Source: Hymenoscyphus infarciens
Taxonomy: Eukaryota > Ascomycota > Leotiomycetes > Helotiales > Helotiaceae
Assembly: GCA_001414345.1 (NCBI GenBank)
Contig: LLCB01000015.1
Span: 305,498 to 369,497 of the forward strand
Reading direction: 5' to 3'
Length of the DNA stretch: 64,000 bases
Below are positions 23,801 to 35,119 of the stretch, one piece after another. Made by a program: the position numbers and the translations under genes. The notes beneath the pieces are model-generated. The model was not told the DNA's origin. It searched no databases and saw nothing but the letters and a program-made list of their open reading frames with translations. The first letter of the stretch is position 1, and every line of letters starts with the position of its first letter.

Positions 23801-25588
23801 AAGAGAGAGGGAAGAATGTAGCAATTCCGTGAATCGTATCCACCCATAGTGGGAGAACAGGGAAAATGTTTTATATACTGGGTGCAAACTTGTCCCAGCT
23901 TTCCCCTCTCTTGTGTGCCTTGTTTATCGTGCTTATTGACATGATTAGATCTAACCAGTAAGCGCGCGGGAAGGGTTTCTCCATTTGGATTGCGGGATGG
24001 GCCTTGTTTTCACGATCGTTGTTTGCATTGATCTTCTTGTGAGTTGTGCTTTTTCTCCCCGAGCCATGAATTACGAAGTGCGACGGGAAAGTTGGTTTAC
24101 CCTGTAGATAATGCATCTTTACTATTGTTTTTACATCCAGATGCGGAATGAGATAACGAGTAGCCAATCGTCTAATTTCTCTTTTGGGTATGTGAGGGAA
24201 AACTAAGTAACTTTGCCGAGTGATTTTTGGATTTGATCCTGCTTTCCCTGGAACCTTTTCTCAAACGTGGTTTTGTGATGGGGGAGGACTGACTTGACAG
24301 GGAAAACTCCGAAAATATGCCATCTCTCAGCTGACAGCTTATTTTGTTATATCTGATAGGTATCATTTCAAACGCCGGGGGAAAATGAATCGATCGGATC
24401 AATTACGCCCGTTCTTCCCCAGTACAACTCTCAAGCATATCCTCCCTATTCTTGGCGATCAAAAAAGCACTTTCATGTCCTCTGACCGACAGCTGCCCAT
24501 CGATCTTTGAGTCTTACTGTAGTTAGGAGTCAGATCTCTTCACCAAGAAACCCCAAGAGGTCAAGGAAACGGCAATGCAACCCCTCACTGTAGTATATTA
24601 AGAGTACTTTCATATTCCTCTCGCTAGAAGTTATGATGACCTGCTTTGGTATAAGTAATTCACTCTCAGTTCATCAAGTTCCCTTACAAAAAGATGTGAC
24701 TCGAATGTGGACTCTTTACATTCTTACATCAGCTCCAGCGCAAGCCCAAAAATGTAAGATCTCGTTTCCTGACTTGCGATAGATGGAGAAGCAGAAAAGA
24801 GGAAGAAATATTAGATGATCAATCTGTAGTAATAACCGGTTTTAAACCATGGACCCTGCAGCATGAATCTGATGCGTTTCCACTGCGCCGTATGAGTTGT
24901 TTCTCAGCTATTCTACTATTTTTGAGTAAAAAGTGGGTATTTCGAGGTACATCAGTAAATTCAAAAGAGAAGGGCCAGGAAGAGTTGTGAATGTTGTGAG
25001 GGACTGAGGAGAGTGAATTCCTAAAAGTCGAGGGAGAGAAATTGAGAGAAAGAATGAAAGGCTGGAAGCTATTAATTTCATCTAGTCAATATTCTCAAAC
25101 TACGTTGACATTATCTTAAGCTTTTTATACTACCCGTCATACAACGAATGGAAATTGGGTCCACACAGAAGACTGACAAGATTCAAGATTGTCGACGGAG
25201 TTTTATGATAGAGAAGCGAATGGGGACCTTACTGGAATATGGGAATCTGGGAATTCTACTAGACCTAAGATTCTCATTCTGATTGTATAACTTCAACACA
25301 AATATTCTTCCAAAACCAAGCTTCTTAAAATGAGTTACTCTCTGTCAACTAGCCTTTTGGAGATGAGGGGCTAATTTCTCTTGCCATGTCTCTAAATGGG
25401 CTGCTGATGAACCTATTCGTTCTTTGTTCCAGCCTAAGCTCCGCGATAGGTTCTGGAAAAGGATCCAAGAAGAATTAAGCTTCGCCAATTTCTCACTTCC
25501 TGATAAAAAAAGCGTATACGAAACCATGGCATGAGCTCTTGCTACTATGCTAGGGAAGAAGGGTAAACACTTGTGCTTCATCAGAAAT
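20810..25588. other. Long gene-poor region with one minisatellite
   Basis: 4.8 kb. Overlapping frames at 22462-22869 and 22479-23081 are the longest (135 and 200 residues) but have no recognisable fold, no splice partners and Cys/Ser/Arg-rich composition typical of non-coding frames. A TACGTA/CTTACTTAC-type low-complexity zone lies at about 21820-21910. Untranslated RNAs are possible but not supported by anything I can see. Confidence 0.55.
22257..22361. repeat. GGAATCT-type minisatellite
   Basis: About fourteen tandem 7-mers, GGAATCT with variants AAATCT and ACAATCT, arranged partly as higher-order pairs (ACAATCTGGAATCTGAAATCT recurs). It likely arose by replication slippage. Confidence 0.9.
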
Positions 25589-27341
25589 CTACTTGATATC
25601 TATGGCTTCAACCTTTGCTCTCGGAAGCCATGTGCTCGCTGGAGGTCCCAAACTTGGATGTTGTAATGAGGATAACTCATCAATCAAAGCTGGAACAAAA
25701 CTTCCAGGTCCGGTGACGACTACCTGAGCCTGGCTATTCTCATTCTCAACAGCCCTCTCAGCAGCAATCTCATATAGTAGTACTCCTGCCAAAGTAGCAA
25801 CCAGTTTGTCACCTCTTGAAACAGCCACCATAGTTGAGATGATAGTGCCTAGAACACATCCACTTCCTGTGATATTGCCCAGCATTTCACATCCATTGTG
25901 GATTGCGTAGGTTCTCTCGCCATCGCTCAATATATCAGTCGCCCCAGTCATTAAAACGACATTTCGCTCTCTTGCTGCAAGATCTCGGACGATTGTTGCC
26001 TTTTCAAACAACGTCGAGGTACTGGAACCGGTATCGACTCCTTTTTGTTGTACGGACATGCCGAAGACTGTTTTTATTTCTCCTTCGTTTCCTTTGATGA
26101 CATCGAAATATCCGGCAGCGAGAAGCGTTTTGACAGCGTTTCTTCGCACGGCTGTTGCTCCCGCACCCACTGGGTCAAATACAACCGGACCACCCGTTAA
26201 GTTGTATGCTTTCAGAGCTTTGGCATAGTTCTCGAGACCGTCTGGGGTGACAGTACCCATGTTGATCACCAGAGCGCCGCCGAGCTTTGCCAGATCTGCA
26301 GCTTCCTCGCCATAATTTGCCATGATGGGGGATGCACCGACTGCTAATGCCACATTTGCTGCGAAGTTTTGCACGACTAGGTTTGTCATGTTGTGGGAGA
26401 GGGGCTTCTGCTTTGCGACTTGTTCGAGAACGGCAGGTACTTGAGCTAGAAGTTTGGATACTTCGACGGCCTTTTTATGACTTGCTATTGATGCTGTGGC
26501 AAATGCTGGGGGCGTCTTGATGAGCCCAAGAAGATCTCTTGAAGCTTGTTTGGGATCTTCGGAGGCGATGATAGCACTGACAAGTGCCACTCCGTCGAGA
26601 CTTTTCTTGGGAGAGGAAGATTGATATAAAACGCGCTGGATGTTTGAGGAATTAATACCGCCAATGCAGACGGTTCGAACATCTTTTCCTTGGACTTCAA
26701 TGGCTTGGAGAATCCTCTTCGTTCCAGCTGTACCAATTATATCTTTGGTGTTTGTTTTTCTACTAATTCTTAGCAACGCTTCCTATGGTGAGAGATAGCT
26801 TACGTTGCAGTTGGAAATATGGTACCGATTCCAAGGTAATCTGCTCCATCCTCACAAGCCTGTTGTGCCTCCGCTATTGTAGATACCGTAACACCAATAA
26901 TGGCATCGTTTCCTAGCAGCCTTCTGGCAGTAGGAAGGTCTGATAAAGTTAGATTGATAAGAAAAAGAAGACATGAGATGAGAATAAGTTCATACCTAAG
27001 TCATCTTGGCCGATATGCACACCCTCACAGCCAACGGCAAGAGCAACATCAATCCGGTCATTAATCAGAAGCGGAACATTGTACTTCTGAGTCACAGCAT
27101 GGAGTCTTTTGGCCGTGGAAACCAGCACCGCTGTACTGCTAGTCTAACAATACTTTTAGAAGCAGCTCGATTTGTATTTAAACGAAAAGTAAGAGCATAC
27201 CTTGTCTCGATATTGAACTATGCCGACACTACCTTCAAGAGCAGCTTCGACAACTTCCACGAGATCTCTATTACCCAGTATAGCTGGAGTAGAATCTGTC
27301 ACCAAATAAAGTGAATAATCAACGTGGTTCTTAGGTCCCAT
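25589..27341 (-). CDS. thi6: Thiamine biosynthetic bifunctional enzyme (TMP synthase / hydroxyethylthiazole kinase)
   Basis: Four exons on the minus strand (27341-27201, 27143-26996, 26939-26804, 26759-25589) give 531 residues, against 540 in yeast Thi6. The N-terminal half is thiamine-phosphate synthase: YLVTD at 12-16, VQYRDK at 42-47, GVHIGQDD and [11 protein letters not shown]. It couples HMP-PP with HET-P to make thiamine phosphate. From about residue 240 it is hydroxyethylthiazole kinase: PLSHNMTN (261-268), [25 protein letters not shown] (337-344) and [10 protein letters not shown] with the catalytic Cys at about 443. Introns 1-3 all lie in the synthase half. No TPP-riboswitch hallmark was seen in its introns or leader. 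It is divergent from eIF3m. Confidence 0.96.
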
Positions 27342-27767
27342 CTTGGATCCGCGGCTATTTGAGTAGGGTAGATTTTAAAGTTCCTTGATGGCTAAAGCGT
27401 CTGCACTGGCAATTTGGTGAGGCTTGAGAAATCCGAGAAACAACTAAGAAGAATCAAAACAACCAAATATGCAGTATTAGATGAGAAAAAGTTTTTTGTA
27501 CAGTGCTTGCGTGCTGGAAAAGCCTCAATAACTTAAACGGGGGGAGCAGGGTGTGTCTCTAGCAGTTCACCCCGCCTTTGTAACGCCACTGACCAATAGG
27601 AGACTCCTCGCTTTGAGTTTAGCGCACTCGTTTGTCTGCCCACATCTGAGGTTCAAAAAATGTTCCAAATCGCAGGACGTGACCAGACCCTAATTCCACG
27701 AAGTTAGACCCCGTCGCCGCCGCCGCCGAATTCTTCGTCAACACCGGTCACTCGAGTCGATCTCATC
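27342..27767. promoter_or_regulatory. Shared divergent promoter of thi6 and the eIF3m gene
   Basis: 426 bp between the start codons of a thiamine enzyme and a constitutive translation factor. The eIF3m side is GC/CCG-rich (GTCGCCGCCGCCGCC at about 27712-27726), typical of housekeeping leaders. A CCAAT box in reverse (ATTGG) lies near 27594-27598 (ACCAATAGG on the plus strand). Confidence 0.5.
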
Positions 27768-29082
27768 ATGCAGTACTGCTTCGTCGAAGGCAGCTTTGCT
27801 GACCTTGCGCGCGACCTGGCCGAGTACCTCCACATCACCGCAGAAGTCGAACCCCTCCTCGAGTCGAATTCCAAAGATGAGGTTCTTAAGAAACTCGTGA
27901 CGGCTTCCGCTGGACTGAACTCCTACCCCGAGAAGGAATTTACGGCCGCTTATAATCTGTTGGTGTACTTGGTTATGCAGTCTCCAAATGTCAACATGTT
28001 CTTGCCCCGCATGTGCGACAACCTCTCAAAGCCAGTAACCTCCGGCCACGGTACCGGCCTTGCGCTCAACGTCCTCACCACAATCTTCAACCTCCTGTCT
28101 GCCGACAACGAAGTCCGATTCAATGTGTTCCAGTCTATTCTCCGTATCGTCAAAGCTAGCGGATCATTCGAGACCCTAAAGCCACAATTAAAGAAGTTGG
28201 ATCAATGGATTGAGGAGTGGGACTTGGATGAGGAGGACCAACGAAAAGTGTTTGGGCAACTCGCAGATGCAGCAGAAGATGGCAGTGACGAGGGGTAAGT
28301 GCTGCTGGTTTTAAAATAGGTGTAACTCTGCTAAATGATCTCGTAACAGATCGAAGGCTGGCTACCAATACGTCCTCAAATCCCTCCGTACTTTCCCAAC
28401 CGACGAAGTTTCCTCCAAGGAAGCCCAAGATCTCTCTCTCCGCGCCTTGAAGACCGCTCTAGTTTCACCTAACCATTTCGACTTCCACGATCTTACCTCC
28501 CTCTCCACGATCCAGGCTCTCCAAGACACGCACCCTGAATATTCCGAACTTCTCGAAATATTTTCTGAAAAGGAACTCGAGGATTACAATGATTTCCGGG
28601 ACGAGAATGAGGACTGGCTCGAGAAGCAGGACTTGGACAACTCGAAACTCCACCGAAAGATGAGACTTTTGACACTCGCAAGTGTTGCTGCTAGCACAAA
28701 CAGCCGAGAGCTCGAATACAAGCGAATTGAGAAGGCGTTACAAATCCCACCTGAGGATGTTGAGAGATGGATTATCGATGTTATCATTGCCAAGCTTATT
28801 GAGGGAAAGATGTCGCAACAGAGACAGGTTTTTCTCATTCACAGAACGACTTATCGCGTTTTTGGCGAGAAGCAATGGCGAGAGGTTGCCACAAGACTTG
28901 ATCAGTGGCGAACAAGCTTGAGAGCTGTCAAGGAGGTTATTAGCCGGGAGAGACAACAAGCTGAGGCCCAGAAGGAGAGAGAAGCCCACGAGGTTGAGCG
29001 AAAGGTTGCTGGAGCTACTGGAATGGGTGCCGGTCGTAGAGTTGGTGGTCGGGATAATATGGTAGAGATGGGTACCGACTAA
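27768..29082 (+). CDS. Eukaryotic translation initiation factor 3 subunit M (PCI domain)
   Basis: Two exons (27768-28294 and 28350-29082), with a 55-nt intron whose branch site is GCTAAATG-like, give 419 residues. The N-terminal helical repeats begin with the conserved EGSFADLARDLAEYL and DEVLKKLVTASAGLN. The PCI winged-helix domain lies at about residues 230-350 with KMRLLTLASVAAS and the IEKALQIPPEDVERWIIDVI helix pair, then VHR/THR-like FLIHRTTYRVFGEKQW. The basic, Gln/Glu-rich coiled tail ends in a Gly/Arg-rich segment. eIF3m is part of the eIF3 octameric core that binds the 40S subunit in the cytosol. The start gives the usual distance to the first conserved motif. Confidence 0.94.
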
Positions 29083-29423
29083 AGCGGTACAAGATAGAAG
29101 AATTACGTTTCCCACGACCGAATTTCTTCTGTCATTTCGCTGAATATCGAAAAGCCATTGTTGCCCGGCGTTAAAGGATGTACACTTTGGTTGCATAACA
29201 TCTGGCAGGATGTAGGGATGAATTCTCTGGGTTTTGAAGAAATGAGCGATATGAGAGTATGTACTCCCTGGTCGTATAGATACAGAGACTACAATAAATT
29301 ACAAACAACCAAGACACCTTATTTCTACATTCTATGACACAAAGGAAAAAGCAGTCGATGCCTTTAGTTCCACCCCATCTAACCCATACGTTATGCCCCG
29401 TTTCCCAGAAGATGCAAATCCCT
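29083..29423. terminator. Convergent 3' region of the eIF3m and uridylate kinase genes
   Basis: 341 bp between two facing stop codons. It must hold both 3' UTRs and polyadenylation sites; an AATAAA-like ACAATAAATT lies at about 29289-29298 on the plus strand. No other gene. Confidence 0.4.
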
Positions 29424-30550
29424 CTAGAATTGCTTCCCTAACCTCTCCTCCAACTTCTCGCTTGTCTCCTTGTAGACTTGGTCTGGTGTCTTGGTAGCGG
29501 CTACCTTGACGACCCGTCCCTGGCTCTCGAAGTAATCCACAACCGGCATACTCGTCTCAACAAAAGTCCTGAACCTTTTCTTGATGCTCTCAGCGTTATC
29601 GTCCGACCGCCCACTCGTCTTCCCCCGATCCAACAACCGTTTCTCCATCTCCTTCTCCGGGCAATCAAAAAACAAGACGAATTTCCCGGGACAGACCGTC
29701 TCCTCGAATTTAATTGCCTGATCCATCTGTCTTGGGAAACCATCGATCAGGAATTTGCCCTTCCCGCTGGCATCCTTTGAAACTTGGTCCTTCATGGCGT
29801 TCTCGAGGAGTTGGACGGTTACTTCCATCGGTACGATCTTGCCGTCGCGGATGTATTCTTTGATGAGGTCGCCGAATTCGGATCCGGGCCGCTCTTGCTC
29901 TGCGCGGAGGAGGTCACCGGCTGAGAGGTGGGTGAAGTTGTAGTCTCGGACTAGGTTGGCGCATTGTGTGCCCTTTCCTGCGCCGGGACCGCCGAGGACA
30001 AAGAGGACGGTTACTTTTTCGGGGGAGAAGGTTGGTTTGTCTTTTTTAGGAGCTGGGAGTTGGGAGTTTGGCGCCATGTCTGTGATGTTGAGTTTGTTTG
30101 TTAGTTATTTGAGGTTTTTAGAGCGGGAGGTTCCAGGCGGGGTGGATGGACTTCACCACCTCGTGCTTGAATTCCAACCTTCGTCATTGTTGTCTTAAAG
30201 CGGCATCTCGGAATTCAAGCTTTTAAGCTTCATTTGCAGCTCGAGGCTTGTGAAAGTCCCCACCCCCATTGAAGCTCAACCCTCGAACATAGAGATAATT
30301 GAAACGTACCTTTCCGACTATTCACCATTAAAGCATAAGCTCCCGATCCCATTAACGTAATTGCAACGAAGGGCCATATTTTGAAAGGACTTTGGCCGGG
30401 TGTGGGATTTGGTCCCTTTTCTCCAGATGCGTAGCCGCGGCGAGTTGCTGGTGCTCGTAGGTTGCGGATTGTGGGAGAGGTGGGCTTGCAGATGGGGGCG
30501 AATTGTTGGCAGACTCTGCGGGAGAGGAGACGGGAGGTTGGATGTGCCAT
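29424..30550 (-). CDS. ura6: Uridylate (UMP/CMP) kinase, with a mitochondrial-type N-terminal extension
   Basis: Two exons on the minus strand (30550-30310 and 30079-29424), with a 230-nt intron, give 298 residues. The C-terminal 217 residues are a complete short adenylate-kinase-fold UMP kinase: P-loop GGPGAGKGTQ (110-119), THLSAGDLLRAEQ, FLIDGFPRQMDQA, and the lid arginines RLLDRGKTSGRSDDN. The first 80 residues are Arg/Ser-rich and lack acids for the first 40 (MAHPTSRLLSRRVCQQF...), followed by a hydrophobic segment (IWPFVAITLMGSGAYALMV), so they look like a mitochondrial presequence plus one membrane helix. Codon 82 is an ATG that begins exactly two bases after the exon-2 acceptor, so a shorter cytosolic enzyme could start there. 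Confidence 0.9.
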
Positions 30551-31303
30551 TGTGAGTTTTGTTTGGGTTGGGAATGGATTGGGAAGGGGGTGAGAAAGTG
30601 ATGCGTTGACCTTGGGAAATCTTGGCGGCTTAATCTCGGCGATGGGTTTTGGTAGGGGAGCTCAACTTGACTTTACTCTCCATCTTAAACTGTTCCAACT
30701 TTCTGGTATAATATGAAATTGACGCAGATGTTCGGAAACTTCAAGTTCTGGGCTAATACTTCGGATTATACAAGAGAGTTAGTGTTTATGTCGCTCACGG
30801 GAGGCAAGCTATGGATAGGGTATAATTTCTTGAATTGCGTGAAGCGAATTGGAGAACTGGGAATCCAGTCTTTCGTTTTTCTTGTTCATGCAGTTTTGCC
30901 CTGAACACCAACTCGTGGCGAATAACCAGATACTCAAGCTGTAACCCAATACTATTTCTGAAATTCTCTAGTGGAGAATTATGATTTTACCATTGGTGAA
31001 CAATTGAAAGTTCGCAAAGAGTTCTTTGAGAAACAAAACTGCCAGGCAACAAAGCGATTGTGCTCTGAATCTCTACTTTTTTGTTGTAGTCAAAGAGCAA
31101 GTTGTCCGTAGTTTGAATTTATTGTTCTTATTGTTATTTGGCGGATGGGAATATCAAGTGTGCTAGGAATTGAAGGAGTTAAAACAGTTTATGCTGTTAC
31201 TTTATATATTCCCCCTTGATTCTCAAGTGAGAAAGTCCGATTACATTACCCACGAAACTTTCTAGTAGCATCTCATTACACAACTGTACAACGATTTAGA
31301 AAG
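30551..31303. other. Divergent intergenic region (uridylate kinase / RING)
   Basis: 753 bp. A small frame at 30713-30904 (63 residues) has no recognisable features. TATATATTCCCCC at about 31202-31214 is a TATA-like element roughly 100 bp upstream of the RING gene start. Confidence 0.5.
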
Positions 31304-32389
31304 ATGTGTTACACAATCAACCTTACTTATGCATGCAATCATGCTAAGGGCTTCACGGAGCATTGTGATCGTAGAACTTGGTTGGCTAATGTACTAGGAC
31401 AAGAGGTTCTGCGTGATGTAACAGCATGTCAGAGTTTCTGGGAGTCGGACTTGAGTGTTCCATTCACTTGCTTCCAGTGTAGCAAGACCGGGAATGCCGG
31501 ACCAAACGTAGATGAACTCGTTGCTTCGCACCCAGACTTCGAGACTATCTCTCCTCCTCTGGCAGAGAGATTTGCCTTATTCTGGCGAGATATTCTTAGT
31601 CACAATCACGTCCAGCAGCTCTATTTCCGTACTGGCAACGAACTCGAATCACCTCTAACCTCCTATCGCGCACCGAGTGATTTGATTACAGATGGGGAAT
31701 TGGAATGGCTTCAAACTTCCTATCGCTGCCTAGCTCTCTCAATCCGAGCGCTCGTTGCTCGTCGAGCTGAACCCCACTCGGCCGAGGAAATTGCAGACCT
31801 CCAAGAGGAGTATGACAAGTATGTGAGAGCCATGGAGTTCCTACATTCCATGCTAGAGATCATGCTTGTGCGAAGAGAAACCTATCAAATGCAATCAACG
31901 TTGGATCTGGAGGAACTCTCCACTCCCTCTACTCCTACCACTCGTCGTTCAAATTCCCCGGATCCTACGCAGTTTCTTGCAGAGCTTAGTCCAGAGGACA
32001 TCCAAAAGATTTCCAAGGAAGGGCCGTACAAATGTCCAATTTGTACCAGCACTGTCGGCCAACCAAGTCTATCGGACTCAGAGGAAACAGTGCCCGCGGA
32101 AGATTATGCCCGTGTACCCTGTCCTTCTGGGCACGTCTTTGGGCGAGCTTGTATTGAACGGTGGCTTAGACAAAAGGCAATCCCAGATTGTCCTCTCTGT
32201 CGCCACGCCTTCCTTCCTGGGCTTCCCGGAAACCGCGAAGGCTCCCCAGACGTTGTTGAAGGGGAAGTAGAATCGGCATCTGACAGCGAGGATGAAGATG
32301 AACCGACGCTGTGGTGGTGGATTTCCATTCTCCGAGGTGACGCCCCCTCAGGTACTCGTAATACTCGAGGGGTCTATCTGAGCCTTTAA
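31304..32389 (+). CDS. RING-finger protein, probable E3 ubiquitin ligase
   Basis: Single exon, 361 residues. The C-terminal RING spans about residues 244-298: CPIC, a long 27-residue loop, then PCPSGHVFGRACIERWL and DCPLC, in the C3HC4 order. The loop between the first and second zinc ligand pairs is long and acidic. The N-terminus (MCYTINLTYACNHAKGFTEHC) has a C/H cluster resembling a small zinc knuckle seen at the start of many short fungal proteins, with a further CFQC at about 56-59. An acidic tail (SASDSEDEDEPT) follows the RING. Substrate unknown. Its stop codon lies only about 195 bp from the first transposon-derived sequence, so it borders RIP-mutated DNA but is itself intact. Confidence 0.85.
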   Translation: MCYTINLTYACNHAKGFTEHCDRRTWLANVLGQEVLRDVTACQSFWESDLSVPFTCFQCSKTGNAGPNVDELVASHPDFETISPPLAERFALFWRDILSHNHVQQLYFRTGNELESPLTSYRAPSDLITDGELEWLQTSYRCLALSIRALVARRAEPHSAEEIADLQEEYDKYVRAMEFLHSMLEIMLVRRETYQMQSTLDLEELSTPSTPTTRRSNSPDPTQFLAELSPEDIQKISKEGPYKCPICTSTVGQPSLSDSEETVPAEDYARVPCPSGHVFGRACIERWLRQKAIPDCPLCRHAFLPGLPGNREGSPDVVEGEVESASDSEDEDEPTLWWWISILRGDAPSGTRNTRGVYLSL

Positions 32390-32584
32390 CTTGCAACCTA
32401 TCCCATCCCTCTTAGCTAACTTAATTTCAATTGGCTACTTCAAATTTACATACACAATATATTAATTTGCAAAAGATATTAAACGACCCACATTTTCCGA
32501 AGTGATTTTTACACGAGATAGAAGAGAGAAGAAGCGTTAAGGTAGAATAGGATAATAGATTAGGCGAGGAAACCTAAAATACTA

Positions 32585-32708
32585 CCTAGAGTTAGAAAAG
32601 GCTAGTTTAGCCTTTTCTTCTATATTAGAGCCTAGTATTTATATACGTTATTCTACTAAATACACTCCTATACCGCTTTAATAGTATTATATATTTTCTA
32701 CTATTATA
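32585..32708 (+). repeat. 5'-truncated LTR of non-autonomous element, copy 1
   Basis: Matches the last 120 or so bases of the LTRs at 35345-35700 and 50211-50541 (CCTAGAGTTAG... to CTATTATA). The upstream two thirds of the LTR are missing, so this unit is truncated at the left edge of the block. Confidence 0.8.
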
Positions 32709-34767
32709 TAAAAAGACTAAACTCTTCTTTACTAGAGATAGTATAAATAATATCTCTTTAAGCACGTCGTTACTTTTATTTCGAATTCGAAGTCGATATA
32801 TCTTTCGCTTTAGACTAGAATCGGACTTAAACAACGATAACCTTAAATAGCCGGGATTCTAGAGATCTCCTAGACAGCTAGCAATATTAGAGTTTAGTAT
32901 TAGTTCTAGATAGCTAGTAGAAATTGTGTTTTTAACGTATTAAGAAAGCGGAATACGCTTAGTGTTCTAGAGGCTTATAATAACCCTCTCTATATAGAGA
33001 TTATTATATAAGGTTCGAGAAGTCGATATACTATAGTTATTATAAAAAGCTTTCAAATCTGCTCTTACCTCTCTCTCTCTCTCTCTAAATCGACATTATG
33101 TCGAATTTCTAAGAGACCTTAGGTCTCTCTAAACCAGTTCTGCTACGAGGTGTTAAACCCCCTTCTAGGGACACCCCCCGGCTAAATAGTAACCGAACGC
33201 TAAAGAAGAAGTCTTAAAACAATAAGGATAAGCGAGACTTCTTAAATACGGACGAGATATAGAGGATTATATAAACCTTAGAAGCAGAAGAACGAAAAAC
33301 AAAAGATTAGCTAGCTAAGCTAGAAGAGAGAATAAGCGATATTTAAAGTTAATAAATCGCTACTCTGGACCCTCCTCGATCCGACCCTCGTTTAAACTAA
33401 CCTTCGCTTCTAAGCTTAAATTCATACCCCTTTTAGCTAAGGACCACCGCTACCTCTAATATCTTCCGACGTTCCTCTATCTAACGCGGCATAGAAGCTG
33501 TTTCGAATATCCTCTAATATAAAAGTAAGATAACTGAAAAGATTAAACCTTTAAATAATAGTATTTCACTTATATACTAACAATAGAGGATATTAGTACG
33601 CGATAGACTCTATATAAATGCCGACTACTATAGTTTACTCTTGATATATAAAGCTCTTATTTAAGGTATAACGACTAGACTAGCTAGAAACTACCTAGAG
33701 CCTAGATACGAGTTAGACTCGGTTAAGAATGCTTTTAAAGATTAAGAAGATATAATTATCCTTTTAGATATATACTTTTTAACCGGCTATAAGAAGGAGG
33801 ATGCTTAGAACGCTTTCGGATCCTTATAGATAGGAGATTACGCTAAAGAAACTTTTACCGATTTTAAGAGTCGTTTTTCGAGTATAGCTATACTTAGAGA
33901 GATATAAGAATTAGAAAGGTTCTTTTATATATAGGAGAAGATTATACTACGGCTCTAAAACTTAGCTACTATAAAGAAGAGAGATTAGAAAAACAATTTC
34001 GCTAAAATAGTGTCTAATCTTTTAGCTATAGATAAGAAGTAACGTTGAAACGCTAAGTTACGAGATATTAGTACTTTAGTTTAGAATATATCTCTATCTA
34101 GTCTAGGACTGAACTCCCTACGATTCGACAGCGAGTCTTCTACTAGTACTACGTCTAAAGTGGAATCAGAATCGGAAGATAATAAATAAAGTTCTTAAGT
34201 ACCTCGATTTAGAATTGCTAAAGGGAACGAGGCGGCCTACGAGCCTGATAGTTGTAACCGAAACTGCCTCTTTTGTTATTCTAAACTTTGGACAGCATTT
34301 TTAACATTCGGTAACAACTTCGTTTTAACTAGCTAAAACTCCACCGACTCTGGTAAGAGTCTTACTTTCTTTTCACTTCTAGCTGGACCTAGAAGTTTTA
34401 TTTGAGTTTTTTGAATCGGATACGAATCGGTACGCTCTTGAAGTGAGCTCTTAGCTGAGTTATCACTGCCTCCCGACCGAACACCATCTGACTCTACTCT
34501 AAACTTTTTCCGATCTTATTCTAAAATCCCTCCGACCTGTAAGACAGCCCGGATAGGATCAGACACACTCTTTTAGCGAATACGAATACAGATGGATGCT
34601 TTTGATACTAGAATGACTAGAAACAAAGTCTCTTTTACAAGTATGAATTAGGTCGCCTACGATGCGGACTCTAACCGACTCTCGCTTAACAACAACGACG
34701 TCTAATATTCCAATTCGACCCCGATAACACCTAGACTCGAGGACGAGTCTTTTTTAAGTGAGGGGAA
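32709..34767 (+). mobile_element. Internal region of LTR element copy 1 with gag-like remnant
   Basis: Begins with a leader shared by all family members, passes a (TC)n tract at about 33066-33087 and an ATG at 33097-33099, then a gag-like frame (about 33750-34050) in which E-T-F-T-D-F-K-S-R-F and E-R-F-F-Y-I-x-E-K-I are still readable, interrupted by stops. One copy of a unit of about 80 bp that is amplified in copy 2 lies at about 34240-34340. The empty target site of the copia insertion is at 32910-32914 (ATAGC, present once). A purine tract (GTGAGGGGA) precedes the 3' LTR. No reverse transcriptase was seen. Confidence 0.7.
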
Positions 34768-35119
34768 TATAATAGCCTACTATCCTATATAGCCGAGATT
34801 ACATAGTATATACCGTATATATAAGGTTCTAGTAGTTATTATTTTATATTATCTAAATTAGAAAGAGTATATACGTCTATCTAGACTTTCAGACGTACTT
34901 TATAGAGTTCGAGCTTTTATATTAGCTAATATATATTATTCGGTTTCCGACCTTTTAGTACTATCCGATCCCTTATATATAGCTGCCTACTCTCCTAGAG
35001 TTAGAAAAGACTAGTTTAGTCTTTTCTTCTATATTAGAGCCTAGTATTTATTTACGTTATTCTACTGAATATACTCCTATATACCTCTTCGATAGTAGTA
35101 TATCTTTCGTGCTATTATA
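34768..35119 (+). repeat. 3' LTR of copy 1
   Basis: 352 bp from TATAATAGCC (TGTGACGGCA mutated by C-to-T and G-to-A changes) to GCTATTATA. It aligns throughout with the LTRs at 35345-35700 and 50211-50541. Confidence 0.85.

Noticed and set aside
26750..27760. A TPP riboswitch in introns or leader of the thiamine gene
   Set aside because: I looked for the conserved CTGAGA and ACCTGATC-type cores of fungal TPP switches and saw neither in an appropriate arrangement.
32625..32834. A minus-strand 69-codon frame in the repeat block
   Set aside because: It lies in RIP-mutated LTR and leader sequence shared with the other copies; open by chance.
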